NCBI GenBank assembly: GCA_038214685.1
Contig: JBBQRO010000021.1
Span: forward strand, 1 to 39,037
Length of the DNA: 39,037 nt
Direction: 5' to 3'
Source: CADCTB01 sp038214685
Lineage (GTDB): Bacteria > Actinomycetota > Acidimicrobiia > Acidimicrobiales > AC-14
The notes below the pieces were generated by a model. The model made no database searches. It had not been told where the DNA came from and saw only the letters and a list, made by a program, of their open reading frames with translations. A program made the translations under genes and the position numbers. Below, in pieces: positions 28,479-36,869 of this stretch (the first letter of the stretch is position 1; every line of letters starts with the position of its first letter).

Positions 28479-31400
28479 TCAGGCGCTGGCCGCCACCCGG
28501 TTGGCCTGCTGGGCTTCCATCCGCCGGATGTGGTCGACCGGGGCCACCAGCCAGCTGTGGGCCACGGTGGACACCCAGTCGTCGAGCAGCCGACCGGCCT
28601 GGGCCGAACCGGTGAGCTCCTGGTGGCGCTCGAGCAGCCAGCGCAGCTCGTCGAGTGACTCGGCGTCGGGTCGGGCCGCCTCCACCAAGGCGGTGTTGAG
28701 GCGGGCGGTAAGTTGGGATCCAGGGTCCCAGACGTAGGCCTGCCCGCCGGTCATGCCCGCACCCAGGTTGTACCCGACCGGCCCGAGGACCACCACCGTG
28801 CCCCCCGTCATGTACTCGCACGCGTGGTCGCCCACCCCCTCGACCACCGCGCTGGCGCCGGAGTTGCGCACTGCGAACCGCTCACCCGCCGATCCGGCGA
28901 CGAACAGCTCGCCGCCGGTGGCGCCGTAGAGGCAGGTGTTGCCGGCCAGGACCGGATTCCCGCCTGCTTCGTGCAACGAGATGAAGGTGTTGGCCGCCGG
29001 GCGGATCAGGATCCGGCCTCCGGCCATGGCCTTGCCCACGTAGTCGTTGGCCTCGCCGGTCAGGTCGAAGGTGATCCCGTGGCCCAGGAAGGCCCCGAAG
29101 CTCTGGCCCGCGGATCCGGTGAAGCGGACGGCCGCCGACCCGGGCGGCGGGGAGTCACCGAACTCCAGGGCCAACGCCCCGGAGAGGGCGGCGCCGACGG
29201 TGCGGTCGGCGTTGCCGATCGCGTAGTCCAGCTCGATGTCGTCACCGTCCCAGATGGCGCGATAGGCGTCGGCTTCGAGCCGGTCGCCCAGCGCCGATCG
29301 GGGCCGTTGCAGATCGACGGGCCGGACGAAGTGACGGGGGGCGTCGAGGTCGTCGGGCGGGGTGATGAGCGGCGAGAGATCCATGCTGTCGGGCCGGACG
29401 TCGCCGATGACCCGCTGGCGCAGGCACTCGACCCGACCGATGGCTTCGTCGAGAGTGCGCAGGCCCAGGGCGGCCAGCTCCCGCCGGACCTCCTCGGCCA
29501 TGAAGAGCATGTAGGCGGCCACACCCTGGGGCGTGCCCGCGAACTTGGCCCGCAGGTGGGGGCGCTGGGTGGCGATGCCGGTGGTGCAGGTGTCCTTGTG
29601 GCAGGCCCGCAGCATGATGCAGCCCTCGGCGATCATGGCCGCGGTGCCGAAGGAGTACTCGTCCGCACCGAGCAGGGCGGCCATGAGCACGTCGCGCCCG
29701 GTCATGAGCCCGCCGTCCATCCGGAGGCGCACCCGGTCGCGCAGACCGTTGTCCATGAGCGCCCGCTGGGTCTCAGCCACCCCCAGCTCCCAGGGGAGGC
29801 CGGCGTGCTTGATGGAGCCCAGCGGCGAGGCGCCGGTGCCGCCGTTGGCGCCGGAGATGTGGATGACTTCGGCCAGGGCCTTGGCCACGCCGGCGGCGAT
29901 GGTGCCCACGTTGTCCTCGGCCACCAACTTCACCGACACGTCGGCCAGGCGGTTGACCTGCTTGAGGTCGTAGATGAGCTGGGCCAGGTCCTCGATGGAG
30001 TAGATGTCGTGGTGGGGCGGGGGCGAGATCAGGCCGATGCCCGGCTGGGTGTGGCGCAGGGCGGCGATCTCCTCCGACACCTTGTTGCCCGGGATCTGCC
30101 CGCCCTCGCCGGGCTTGGAGCCCTGGGCCATCTTGATGTTGAGCTCGTCGGCGAAGGCGCAGTACTCGGGGGTGACGCCGAAACGGCCGGAGGCGATCTG
30201 CTTGATCCGACTGTTCTTGTCACCAGTGGGCTGGCCGCGGGTGATGAACCGGGCGTGGCTCTCGCCGCCCTCGCCGCAGTTGGATTTCCCGCCGATGAGG
30301 TTCATGGCCTCGGTCAGGGTCTCGTGGGCCTCACGGCTGAGCGCCCCGTGCGACATGGCCCCGGTGGAGAACCGCTTCACGATCTCGGTGACCGGCTCGA
30401 CCTCGTCGAGGGCCACGGCCGGGCCGGCGGGCACGAACTCCAGCAGGTCGTGGAGCTCGGTGGGCGGTCGGCTGTTCACCAGGGCGGCGAAGCGGTCGTA
30501 GTGCTCGTCGTTGCCGTCGCGGATGGCGGCCTGGAGCAGGTGGACGGCCTTCATCTCGTTGAGGGCCTTGACCACCGGGTCGTTGTGGGTGTGGAACTCA
30601 CCCTTGTTCTTGAGGGCCCGGTAATACCCGCCCTCCACCATGCGGCCCTCGCCATGACGGTTGAGGACATCGTCGCCCAGCTCGGCCCAGCCCACGCCGC
30701 CGACCACCGACGGGGTGCCGGCGAAGCACAGATCCACGACCTCGGGGCCGAGCCCCATGACCTCGAAGATCTGAGCGCCCCGGTAGGAGTCGACGGTGGA
30801 GATGCCCATCTTCGACATCACCTTGAGCACCCCGTCCTCCAGGCCGGCCTGGAGCCGGTGCTGGGCCTCGGGCCCGGACAGCTCGGAGTCCTCGTTCTGG
30901 TCGGCCTCGTGGCCGACGGTCTCCAGGGCCAGTCCCGGGCAGATGGCGTCGGCCCCGTAGCCGAGGAGACAGGCGATGTAGTGGACGTCGCGGGCGTCGT
31001 CGGCGGAGACCACCAGGCTGGTGTTCGAGCGCAACCCCCGGTCGACGAGCCGGTGGTGCACGGCGCCGGTTATGAGGAGGGCGGGCACGGGCGCGCGGTC
31101 CTCGCTTACCCCGCCATCGTCGATGACCAGGATGCCGGCGCCGTCGGCCACCAGCCGTTCGGCCTCGTCGGACAGCCGTTGCACTGCGTGCAGCAGGCCG
31201 TCGGGGCCGTCGGCGGTGGGGAAGGTGGCGTCGAGATGACCGGAGCCGAAGGATCCCCCGTTGCCCGTGAGCAGGCCGACCACCGCGGAGGGGTAAAGGA
31301 AGAACGACTTGAGCACCAGCAACTCGGTGGACTCCGGGCCGGCGTCGAGGATCGGGTGCCGGGGGCCGAGCAAGGTGCGCAGGCTCATCACCAGCCGCTC

Positions 31401-32879
31401 GCGCAGGTGATCGATGGGCGGGTTGGTGACCTGGGCGAAGCGCTGCTTGAGGTAGTGATGGATCGGGCGGGGCCGGCCGGCGAGGTGGGGAAGGGGCGAG
31501 TCGTCGCCCATCGAGTAGGTGGGCTCCTTGGCCTCATTGGCCATGTACCGCAACACCATGGCCAACTCCTCGCGGGAGTAGCCGAACATGGCTTGGCGGC
31601 GTTCCAGGATGGTGGGGTCGGTGGTCTGCTCGATGTGGCGACCGGCCGTCTGGTGGCGCAGGCCGTCCTGGGCCCAGCGGGCGTAGGGGCCGCCGGCGGC
31701 CAGTTGCTGCTTGTTGGTCGTGTCGAAGAGCACTCCGTCGGTGGGGGAGACGTACAGCATCTGGCCCGGGCCGAGGCGGCCTCGGCGCACCTGGCCCCGC
31801 CCGGTGAGGTCGACGGCGCCGGCCTCAGAGCAGCACACGACCAGCCCGTCGTCGCACACCGACCACCTCAGCGGGCGGAGGCCACTGCGGTCGAGAGAGG
31901 CGCCCACGCCGAGCCCGTCGGTGAAGACGATGCCGGCCGGGCCGTCCCACGGCTCCATGAGCGACGCGTGGTAGCGGTAGAAACCCTTGACCTCGGAGGC
32001 GATGTCGCGCTCGCCCTCCCACGCCTCGGGGATGGTCATGGCCATGGCGTGGCGGATGTCACGCCCGCCCCGGGTCAGCAGCTCGACGACCGAGTCGAGC
32101 TGACCTGAGTCGGAGTCGTCGTCGTCGACCACGGGGCGGAAGAGCTCCTCGGGGCCCAGGCCGGCGGCCTCGGTACCGAGGACGGCTCGGGCCCGCATGC
32201 GGTTGATGTTGCCGGCGACGGCGTTGATCTCGCCGTTGTGGCAGAGGGTTCGGAACGGCTGGGCCCGCTCCCACGTGGGCAGCGTATTGGTGGAGAATCG
32301 CTGGTGGAAGACGGCGAACGGGGCGGTGAAGCGCTCGTCGGCCAGGTCGAGCCAGTAGCCGGCCAGGGCGTCGGCGGTGATGAGGCCCTTGTAGACGACG
32401 GTGCGGAACGAACACGACGCCACGTAGGTGCCCGTGGTGGTGGCATCGATGCGCCGGCGCAGGCGGAATGCGGCCCGCTCGTCGGGCACGCCCTCGGTTT
32501 CCATGACGGCCATCAACATCTGGGGCTGCGACGACCGGGCCAGGTCGCCCAGGACGGCGTCATCGGTGGGCGGCACCCGCCACTCCACGATGCGGATCCC
32601 CTCGGCCTTGGCCGCATCCTCGACCGCGGCCCGGGGGTCGTCGCCCCGGACGAACAACATGGCCAGCCCGCGGCGCTCTCCGAAGATGGCGGCAGGGATG
32701 GGCACCAGCAGGCCGGATCCGTCGGAGGACCGGGCGTCGGCCGCCACCGCGCCCCGGTGCTTCACGCACGCCAGCCCGCCCAGGGCGGCGGTGACGACAT
32801 CGCGCGACGCACGGCCCGAGCTGTTGGCGACGAAGCCGATACCGCAGGCGTCAAGCTCTCGACTGGGGCTGATAGGCAC
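28479..32879 (-). CDS. gltB: Glutamate synthase large subunit
   Basis: The 1466-residue product makes glutamate from glutamine and 2-oxoglutarate. The amidotransferase domain begins at Cys12 (LDACGIGFVA), the catalytic Cys exposed after removal of an 11-residue propeptide, and shows RFSTNTLPTWERAQPFR. The FMN/Fe-S synthase domain has GEGGESHARF, QIASGRFGVTPEY, KPGEGGQIPGNKV, SPPPHHDIYSIEDL, GGTGASP and CHKDTCTTGIATQRP. The C-terminal part is the GXGXG domain (AGGNPVLAGNTCLYGATGGE). The small subunit gene gltD is not in the window, so the electron donor (NADPH via GltD, or ferredoxin) is open. GTG 32879 has GAGGTG upstream. The GAF-ANTAR gene follows in the same operon. Confidence 0.97.
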   Translation of the reverse strand: MPISPSRELDACGIGFVANSSGRASRDVVTAALGGLACVKHRGAVAADARSSDGSGLLVPIPAAIFGERRGLAMLFVRGDDPRAAVEDAAKAEGIRIVEWRVPPTDDAVLGDLARSSQPQMLMAVMETEGVPDERAAFRLRRRIDATTTGTYVASCSFRTVVYKGLITADALAGYWLDLADERFTAPFAVFHQRFSTNTLPTWERAQPFRTLCHNGEINAVAGNINRMRARAVLGTEAAGLGPEELFRPVVDDDDSDSGQLDSVVELLTRGGRDIRHAMAMTIPEAWEGERDIASEVKGFYRYHASLMEPWDGPAGIVFTDGLGVGASLDRSGLRPLRWSVCDDGLVVCCSEAGAVDLTGRGQVRRGRLGPGQMLYVSPTDGVLFDTTNKQQLAAGGPYARWAQDGLRHQTAGRHIEQTTDPTILERRQAMFGYSREELAMVLRYMANEAKEPTYSMGDDSPLPHLAGRPRPIHHYLKQRFAQVTNPPIDHLRERLVMSLRTLLGPRHPILDAGPESTELLVLKSFFLYPSAVVGLLTGNGGSFGSGHLDATFPTADGPDGLLHAVQRLSDEAERLVADGAGILVIDDGGVSEDRAPVPALLITGAVHHRLVDRGLRSNTSLVVSADDARDVHYIACLLGYGADAICPGLALETVGHEADQNEDSELSGPEAQHRLQAGLEDGVLKVMSKMGISTVDSYRGAQIFEVMGLGPEVVDLCFAGTPSVVGGVGWAELGDDVLNRHGEGRMVEGGYYRALKNKGEFHTHNDPVVKALNEMKAVHLLQAAIRDGNDEHYDRFAALVNSRPPTELHDLLEFVPAGPAVALDEVEPVTEIVKRFSTGAMSHGALSREAHETLTEAMNLIGGKSNCGEGGESHARFITRGQPTGDKNSRIKQIASGRFGVTPEYCAFADELNIKMAQGSKPGEGGQIPGNKVSEEIAALRHTQPGIGLISPPPHHDIYSIEDLAQLIYDLKQVNRLADVSVKLVAEDNVGTIAAGVAKALAEVIHISGANGGTGASPLGSIKHAGLPWELGVAETQRALMDNGLRDRVRLRMDGGLMTGRDVLMAALLGADEYSFGTAAMIAEGCIMLRACHKDTCTTGIATQRPHLRAKFAGTPQGVAAYMLFMAEEVRRELAALGLRTLDEAIGRVECLRQRVIGDVRPDSMDLSPLITPPDDLDAPRHFVRPVDLQRPRSALGDRLEADAYRAIWDGDDIELDYAIGNADRTVGAALSGALALEFGDSPPPGSAAVRFTGSAGQSFGAFLGHGITFDLTGEANDYVGKAMAGGRILIRPAANTFISLHEAGGNPVLAGNTCLYGATGGELFVAGSAGERFAVRNSGASAVVEGVGDHACEYMTGGTVVVLGPVGYNLGAGMTGGQAYVWDPGSQLTARLNTALVEAARPDAESLDELRWLLERHQELTGSAQAGRLLDDWVSTVAHSWLVAPVDHIRRMEAQQANRVAASA

Positions 32880-33170
32880 GCGTCACCTCGCGACGGGTCA
32901 GGCTGGCGGAGACCGGGATGCTTCCTCGTCGAAGCCTTCTGGGCGAAGAGGCGTCGTTGCCGCTGCCCCGGTGAAGTGCGGCGCCAATGTAGCTCAGGTC
33001 GAGGCGGTTGCCGGAGGTGGTTCTCCGAGCCTCGACACGTGGCCGAGACGGGGACCCACCGTGGCCGAGACCGGCGAGCCCTGGCCCAGGCCGGGTGGCG
33101 GCGTGCATGAGCGCCGAGCGCACGCGTCGCACCGCAATCGCGGCCGTCGGAATGCCCCCGGACGACGGCG
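32880..33170. other. Gap upstream of gltB
   Basis: About 290 nt hold no supported gene. On the minus strand TACATT (32991-32986) is a weak -10 candidate for gltB and leaves a leader of about 100 nt. I did not find a convincing pair of hexaloop hairpins for an ANTAR protein. Confidence 0.3.
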
Positions 33171-33233
33171 CTGAGAGGTTCTTTGTTCGGCTGAGTACCG
33201 TGGCGGTACTTCAGCGAACAATGAACTTCTCAG
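33171..33233. repeat. Large imperfect inverted repeat (30-nt arms)
   Basis: Arms 33171-33200 and 33204-33233 start CTGAGA and end TACCG, and are complementary over most of their length with a 3-nt loop. The outer end contains the stop codon of the acyltransferase gene (33230-33232). It may be the terminator of the four-gene operon, or a small mobile palindrome. Confidence 0.75.
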
Positions 33234-34129
33234 GGCCAGGCTCGCCGGCCGGTTCTCGATGACGCGGTGGCGTCGAGGGCCCACGCCCGGCGCCAGGCGC
33301 CACCGGTCGGCCCGGTGAGCGGCGGCGTGGCGCCGGCGGCGGCCCGCTGGCGGGCCGACCACCAGTCGGTCGACCACTCATCCGCCAGAGCGCCCACGGC
33401 CTGCTCGACGCGAGCGGCCAGCCGGCGGGCGTCCTCGCCCTCCTCCGGCCAGATCGGCGAGCCGAACACCAGGTGCACGCCCTGGCCCCGGCCGGCGATC
33501 TTGGGCCACGCCTTCCCCCGTCGCCACAGCCGGCCGGTGCCCTCCAGGTACAGGGGTACCACCGGTCGTCGGCAGCGAAGTGAGAGGTAGGCGGCACCGC
33601 CCCGGAATGCCCGTCCCCACCCGTCGGGGCTGCGGCCACCCTCGGGAAACATGATGAGGTTCCAACCGCCCTCCAGCAGCTCGGCGGCCAGGTCGGCCGA
33701 CCGCCGACCGACCTTGGTGCGCTCCATGGGGATGGCCCCGATGGCCAGCGCAGAGGCCGCTCCCTTGGCTCGGGTGGTGAAGAAGTAGTCGGCGGCCGCA
33801 GCCACGACCGACTTGTGGCGGAAGCGCTCAGGCAGTGAGGTCAGGAGCACGGAAGTGTCGAGGTGGCTGTGGTGGTTGGCCACGAAGATGGCCGGGGCGT
33901 CCAGGCCGACGAGGCGGTCCTCGCCGTGGACCGTGGGGGACGCGAGGAGGTGCATGGCGGGGCGCAGCACGTCGTCGACGATGAGGGCCCGGGTCAGGCG
34001 GGCCGCCGGCGAGCGGGCCCAGTCGGTCTCGTAGTCCACGCCCGTCCGACGCACGACCGGCGGCCGCGGCACCGAGGAGGGCCAGTTGGGCTTCCCCAGC
34101 GGGAACCGGGCCCGGACCCGCACCCTCAC
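33230..34129 (-). CDS. PlsC-type acyltransferase
   Basis: The 299-residue product is a member of the 1-acylglycerol-3-phosphate acyltransferase superfamily. The catalytic motif FVANHHSHLDTSVLL (HxxxxD as NHHSHLD) is near residue 92. The second substrate motif FPEGGRSPDG and the VPLYLEGTG strand follow. It has no clear multi-helix membrane domain, so it probably binds the membrane surface. GTG 34129 overlaps the stop of the LarA-like gene (GTGA). As the last gene of the operon it could esterify the alcohol or glycerol-type product made by the upstream reductases. The N-terminal 35 residues are basic (VRVRVRARF). Its acyl donor and acceptor cannot be read from sequence. Confidence 0.9.
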   Translation of the reverse strand: MRVRVRARFPLGKPNWPSSVPRPPVVRRTGVDYETDWARSPAARLTRALIVDDVLRPAMHLLASPTVHGEDRLVGLDAPAIFVANHHSHLDTSVLLTSLPERFRHKSVVAAAADYFFTTRAKGAASALAIGAIPMERTKVGRRSADLAAELLEGGWNLIMFPEGGRSPDGWGRAFRGGAAYLSLRCRRPVVPLYLEGTGRLWRRGKAWPKIAGRGQGVHLVFGSPIWPEEGEDARRLAARVEQAVGALADEWSTDWWSARQRAAAGATPPLTGPTGGAWRRAWALDATASSRTGRRAWP

Positions 34130-35709
34130 GTGACGTCGGCCAGAAAGATCGGTGGGTTGTGAATGTGGGTGATCGACGGGTCGCGGCCCACCACGTCCTC
34201 GGCCATCTCCAACGCATCCCGCAGGGTCGACGCCGGCTTGAACCCCATGCGGCGCACAGCCCGGGGCTCGCCGCCCACGATGATGACCTGGCCGACGTGC
34301 TGGAGGGCGTGGGCGCCCCAGTACCACATGTAGAAGGCGTGGACGCCGTGGTAGGCGTAGCTGTTCCGGTACAGGTGGATGTACCAGGGGTCGGTGGCGA
34401 AGTCCTCCTCGAACTTCTTCTCGATCTCCAGCGGGTCGGTGGTCTCGGCCAGGACCTGCTCGAAGAAGTCGATGTAGCTGGGGTGGTGGACGGGGTGAAA
34501 CTCCCACCTCGTCGGGTGGCTCATGATGACCACGCCGCCTTTGCGCACCAACGGCTTTCCCCGGTACAGGTTGAAGAAGTAGCCGAGGCCGAGGCACATG
34601 ACCAGCAGGGGGTTGAGGATGGAGTTGACGTTGTACGGACCGAGATAGGGGAGACCCATGGTGAGCACGTCGGCCTGTCCCTCCACCGGAACCAGGTGCT
34701 GACGGTGCAGGTTCTCGAGGGTCAGCGCGTGGACGGCCTCCACCTCGCCGGCCTGCACGCTGGTCATCCTCTGGGGCGACTTCATGCCGTGGAAGATGCT
34801 CCGGGCCAGGCGAGGCGGCACGTGCGCCAGGCTCTTCGACGTGGCCATGAACGCGGCCCGGTCGCGCGCCGACCACTCCCACTCCCGCTTTTGCAAGAAG
34901 GAGAACTGGCTGGGAAAGGTGTCGGTGTTGAGGGTGGTCTCGATCTGGAAGATCTTCACCGCCCCGGCGAGGAGCCGACCCATGCGCCACGTGGAGTTGT
35001 GCAGCTCGGAGTTGGGCGGGTCCATGAATGACCGGCTGTGCTGCATGCCGGTGACGTTGTGGTGGTGCTTCAGGCTCCGGTATGACGAAATGCCCGTCAT
35101 GGTGGACTTGTGGCCGCCGTCCATGGCCACCAGGTTCACGTTGACGTAGATGAGGAGGTCGCTGGTGACCGCCCGCTTGTTCAGTTCGACGTGCTCGCCC
35201 TGGTCGGTGCGGCCGACGAGGACCAGGTTGTCGTGGTCTTCGGCGTCGTGCTGGGTGAGCATGCCGTGGGGAGCGAAGGAGTCGTAGATACGGTCGCCCA
35301 GCATGTGGCGCAGCTCGGGCTCGGTCTGGCGGCGGTGCAGGCCGTGGGCCACGATCAGCTCGACGTCGTCCACGCCGGCGTCGGCGGCCATGTCGAGCAC
35401 CATCTCGATGACGCGCTGGCGATTGTCGGGCCGCTGCATCGGGGGTAGGGGCACCGCCTGGTTGTCCATGGCGATGGTGAGCTTCATGCCCGAGTGCAGG
35501 AGCGAGGGGAGCGGCTGGCTGTCGCCCACCGGGTTCAACAGGGCGTGACGGATGGCGGCGTCGGGGTCCTTCAGGGGCGCCACCGGCTCGGCCGGGTACA
35601 CGACCCGGCTCCCCGCCGGCAGCTTCTCCAGCCGGAACCCCTCGCCGTGGTGGAAGAGGATGGGCGGCGTCGACCGGTCGACCTCCAGCACAAAACCGGG
35701 CCTACTCAA
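34126..35709 (-). CDS. LarA-like (DUF2088) nickel-pincer family protein
   Basis: The 527-residue product has a LarA N-terminal domain. AHGLHRRQ holds His125, GGHKSTMTG holds Lys201 and KHHHN holds His217. The spacings (76 and 16 residues) equal those of His108, Lys184 and His200 in Lactobacillus plantarum LarA, where Lys184 carries the nickel-pincer cofactor and His200 binds nickel. The residue matching the second catalytic His (His174) is Val191, and the DhTRP substrate motif is replaced by MDNQAVPLPP. It is therefore probably not a lactate racemase. The C-terminal half (VLTMGLPYLGPYNVNSILNP, then several HPTRW and HHPSY motifs) is unlike LarA's. The TTG start overlaps the alcohol dehydrogenase stop (TTGA). 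Confidence 0.8.
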   Translation of the reverse strand: MSRPGFVLEVDRSTPPILFHHGEGFRLEKLPAGSRVVYPAEPVAPLKDPDAAIRHALLNPVGDSQPLPSLLHSGMKLTIAMDNQAVPLPPMQRPDNRQRVIEMVLDMAADAGVDDVELIVAHGLHRRQTEPELRHMLGDRIYDSFAPHGMLTQHDAEDHDNLVLVGRTDQGEHVELNKRAVTSDLLIYVNVNLVAMDGGHKSTMTGISSYRSLKHHHNVTGMQHSRSFMDPPNSELHNSTWRMGRLLAGAVKIFQIETTLNTDTFPSQFSFLQKREWEWSARDRAAFMATSKSLAHVPPRLARSIFHGMKSPQRMTSVQAGEVEAVHALTLENLHRQHLVPVEGQADVLTMGLPYLGPYNVNSILNPLLVMCLGLGYFFNLYRGKPLVRKGGVVIMSHPTRWEFHPVHHPSYIDFFEQVLAETTDPLEIEKKFEEDFATDPWYIHLYRNSYAYHGVHAFYMWYWGAHALQHVGQVIIVGGEPRAVRRMGFKPASTLRDALEMAEDVVGRDPSITHIHNPPIFLADVT

Positions 35710-36869
35710 CGGTTTTTCTCTCCTCTTAGGTCGAAAACCACTTTCACGGCGCCGCGTGAGCCGGCGTTGGCGGCGTGGTCGATGGCGTCACGGTAGCGGT
35801 CGAGGGAGTAGGTGGCCGAGACGAGCCGACCCAGATCGGCATCCGAGACCAGCTGAAAGGCGAGGTCAAAGGTCCGCTCGCCAGTGGACTCGACGCCGTA
35901 CGCATACGCCCCGGCGAGGCGGATCTCCTTGTGCCAGAGGCCGGTAAGGTCCACCGACACCCGCCCGGGCATGCCCACCAGCACCACGTGCTCTCGGGGC
36001 CGCACGATGGCCAGGGCGTCGTCGATGCTGTCGGCCGAGCCGACACAGTCGAAGACCACCTCGGCGCCCTCGCCCACACCGTCGCCTACCATCGGCGACC
36101 GGCTCATGCGGCGCACCGCCCGGCGCACCTCGCCCGGCTCGACCACCACGTCGGCCCCCAGCTCCAGGGCCAGCTTGCGCTGCTCCGGGTGCTTGGCCGA
36201 GGCGATCAGGGTGCCGGGCAGCAGGTGTCGGCGCACCGCGGCGATGGTGCAGAGGCCGACAGTTCCCGCTCCGAGCACGACGACGGTCGATGCTTCGGAG
36301 AGGCCCGGGCGCCGGGCCGCGTGCACCGCACAGGCGGCAGGCTCGACCATGACTGCGGCCTCGTCGCTCATGTCGTCGGGGACGGGGTGGAGCTGGCTCT
36401 CGTGCGCCACCATGGCCGTGGACCACCCGCCTCCCGTGTCCGCGCAGTAGCCCGTCTGCAGGCCGGGCTCGAGCCGGCCGAGGGTGATGTTCTGGCAACT
36501 GCCGGTGCGCCCTGTGGCGCAGAACGAGCAGAGTGGATCGATGCCCCGGGGAACGCAGCTGAGCACGGGCTCGACGACGACCCGTCCGCCGTCGCTGTCG
36601 GCCACGATCTCGTGGCCGGGAACGAATGGGAACGACACGATCGGCTCGAAGTAGCGCGACGACCTCCCGTCGATCGTCGACAGGTCGGAACCGCAGATCC
36701 CGGCCAGGCGAGGACGGATCCGCAGCCAGCCTGGCCCGGGCAGATCTGGCTCGTCGACGTCGGCAAGCCGCAGCGGCCCGACCCGGGCCCCGAAGCCCGG
36801 CACCACGCTGGCGGCCACCATGGCGGCCGCGTACTTGGGCAGCGACCGGCGGAACTGAAGCGCCCTCAT
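35706..36869 (-). CDS. Zinc-type (MDR) alcohol dehydrogenase
   Basis: The 387-residue product is a medium-chain dehydrogenase/reductase. It shows GICGSDLSTIDG (catalytic-zinc Cys), FPFVPGHEIVA (zinc His), Cys-rich lobe CSFCATGRTGSCQN (structural zinc), the nucleotide-binding loop VVLGAGTVGLCTI near residue 197, and VFDCVGSADSID. It should interconvert an alcohol and an aldehyde or ketone with NAD(P). Its ATG overlaps the stop of the upstream reductase (ATGA), and its stop overlaps the LarA-like start, so all are translated together. In this operon a fatty aldehyde or alcohol is a plausible substrate, by inference. Confidence 0.92.
   Translation of the reverse strand: MRALQFRRSLPKYAAAMVAASVVPGFGARVGPLRLADVDEPDLPGPGWLRIRPRLAGICGSDLSTIDGRSSRYFEPIVSFPFVPGHEIVADSDGGRVVVEPVLSCVPRGIDPLCSFCATGRTGSCQNITLGRLEPGLQTGYCADTGGGWSTAMVAHESQLHPVPDDMSDEAAVMVEPAACAVHAARRPGLSEASTVVVLGAGTVGLCTIAAVRRHLLPGTLIASAKHPEQRKLALELGADVVVEPGEVRRAVRRMSRSPMVGDGVGEGAEVVFDCVGSADSIDDALAIVRPREHVVLVGMPGRVSVDLTGLWHKEIRLAGAYAYGVESTGERTFDLAFQLVSDADLGRLVSATYSLDRYRDAIDHAANAGSRGAVKVVFDLRGEKNR

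Noticed and set aside
28713..32108. 1131-codon plus-strand ORF
   Set aside because: It is antisense to gltB, which has all catalytic motifs on the minus strand.
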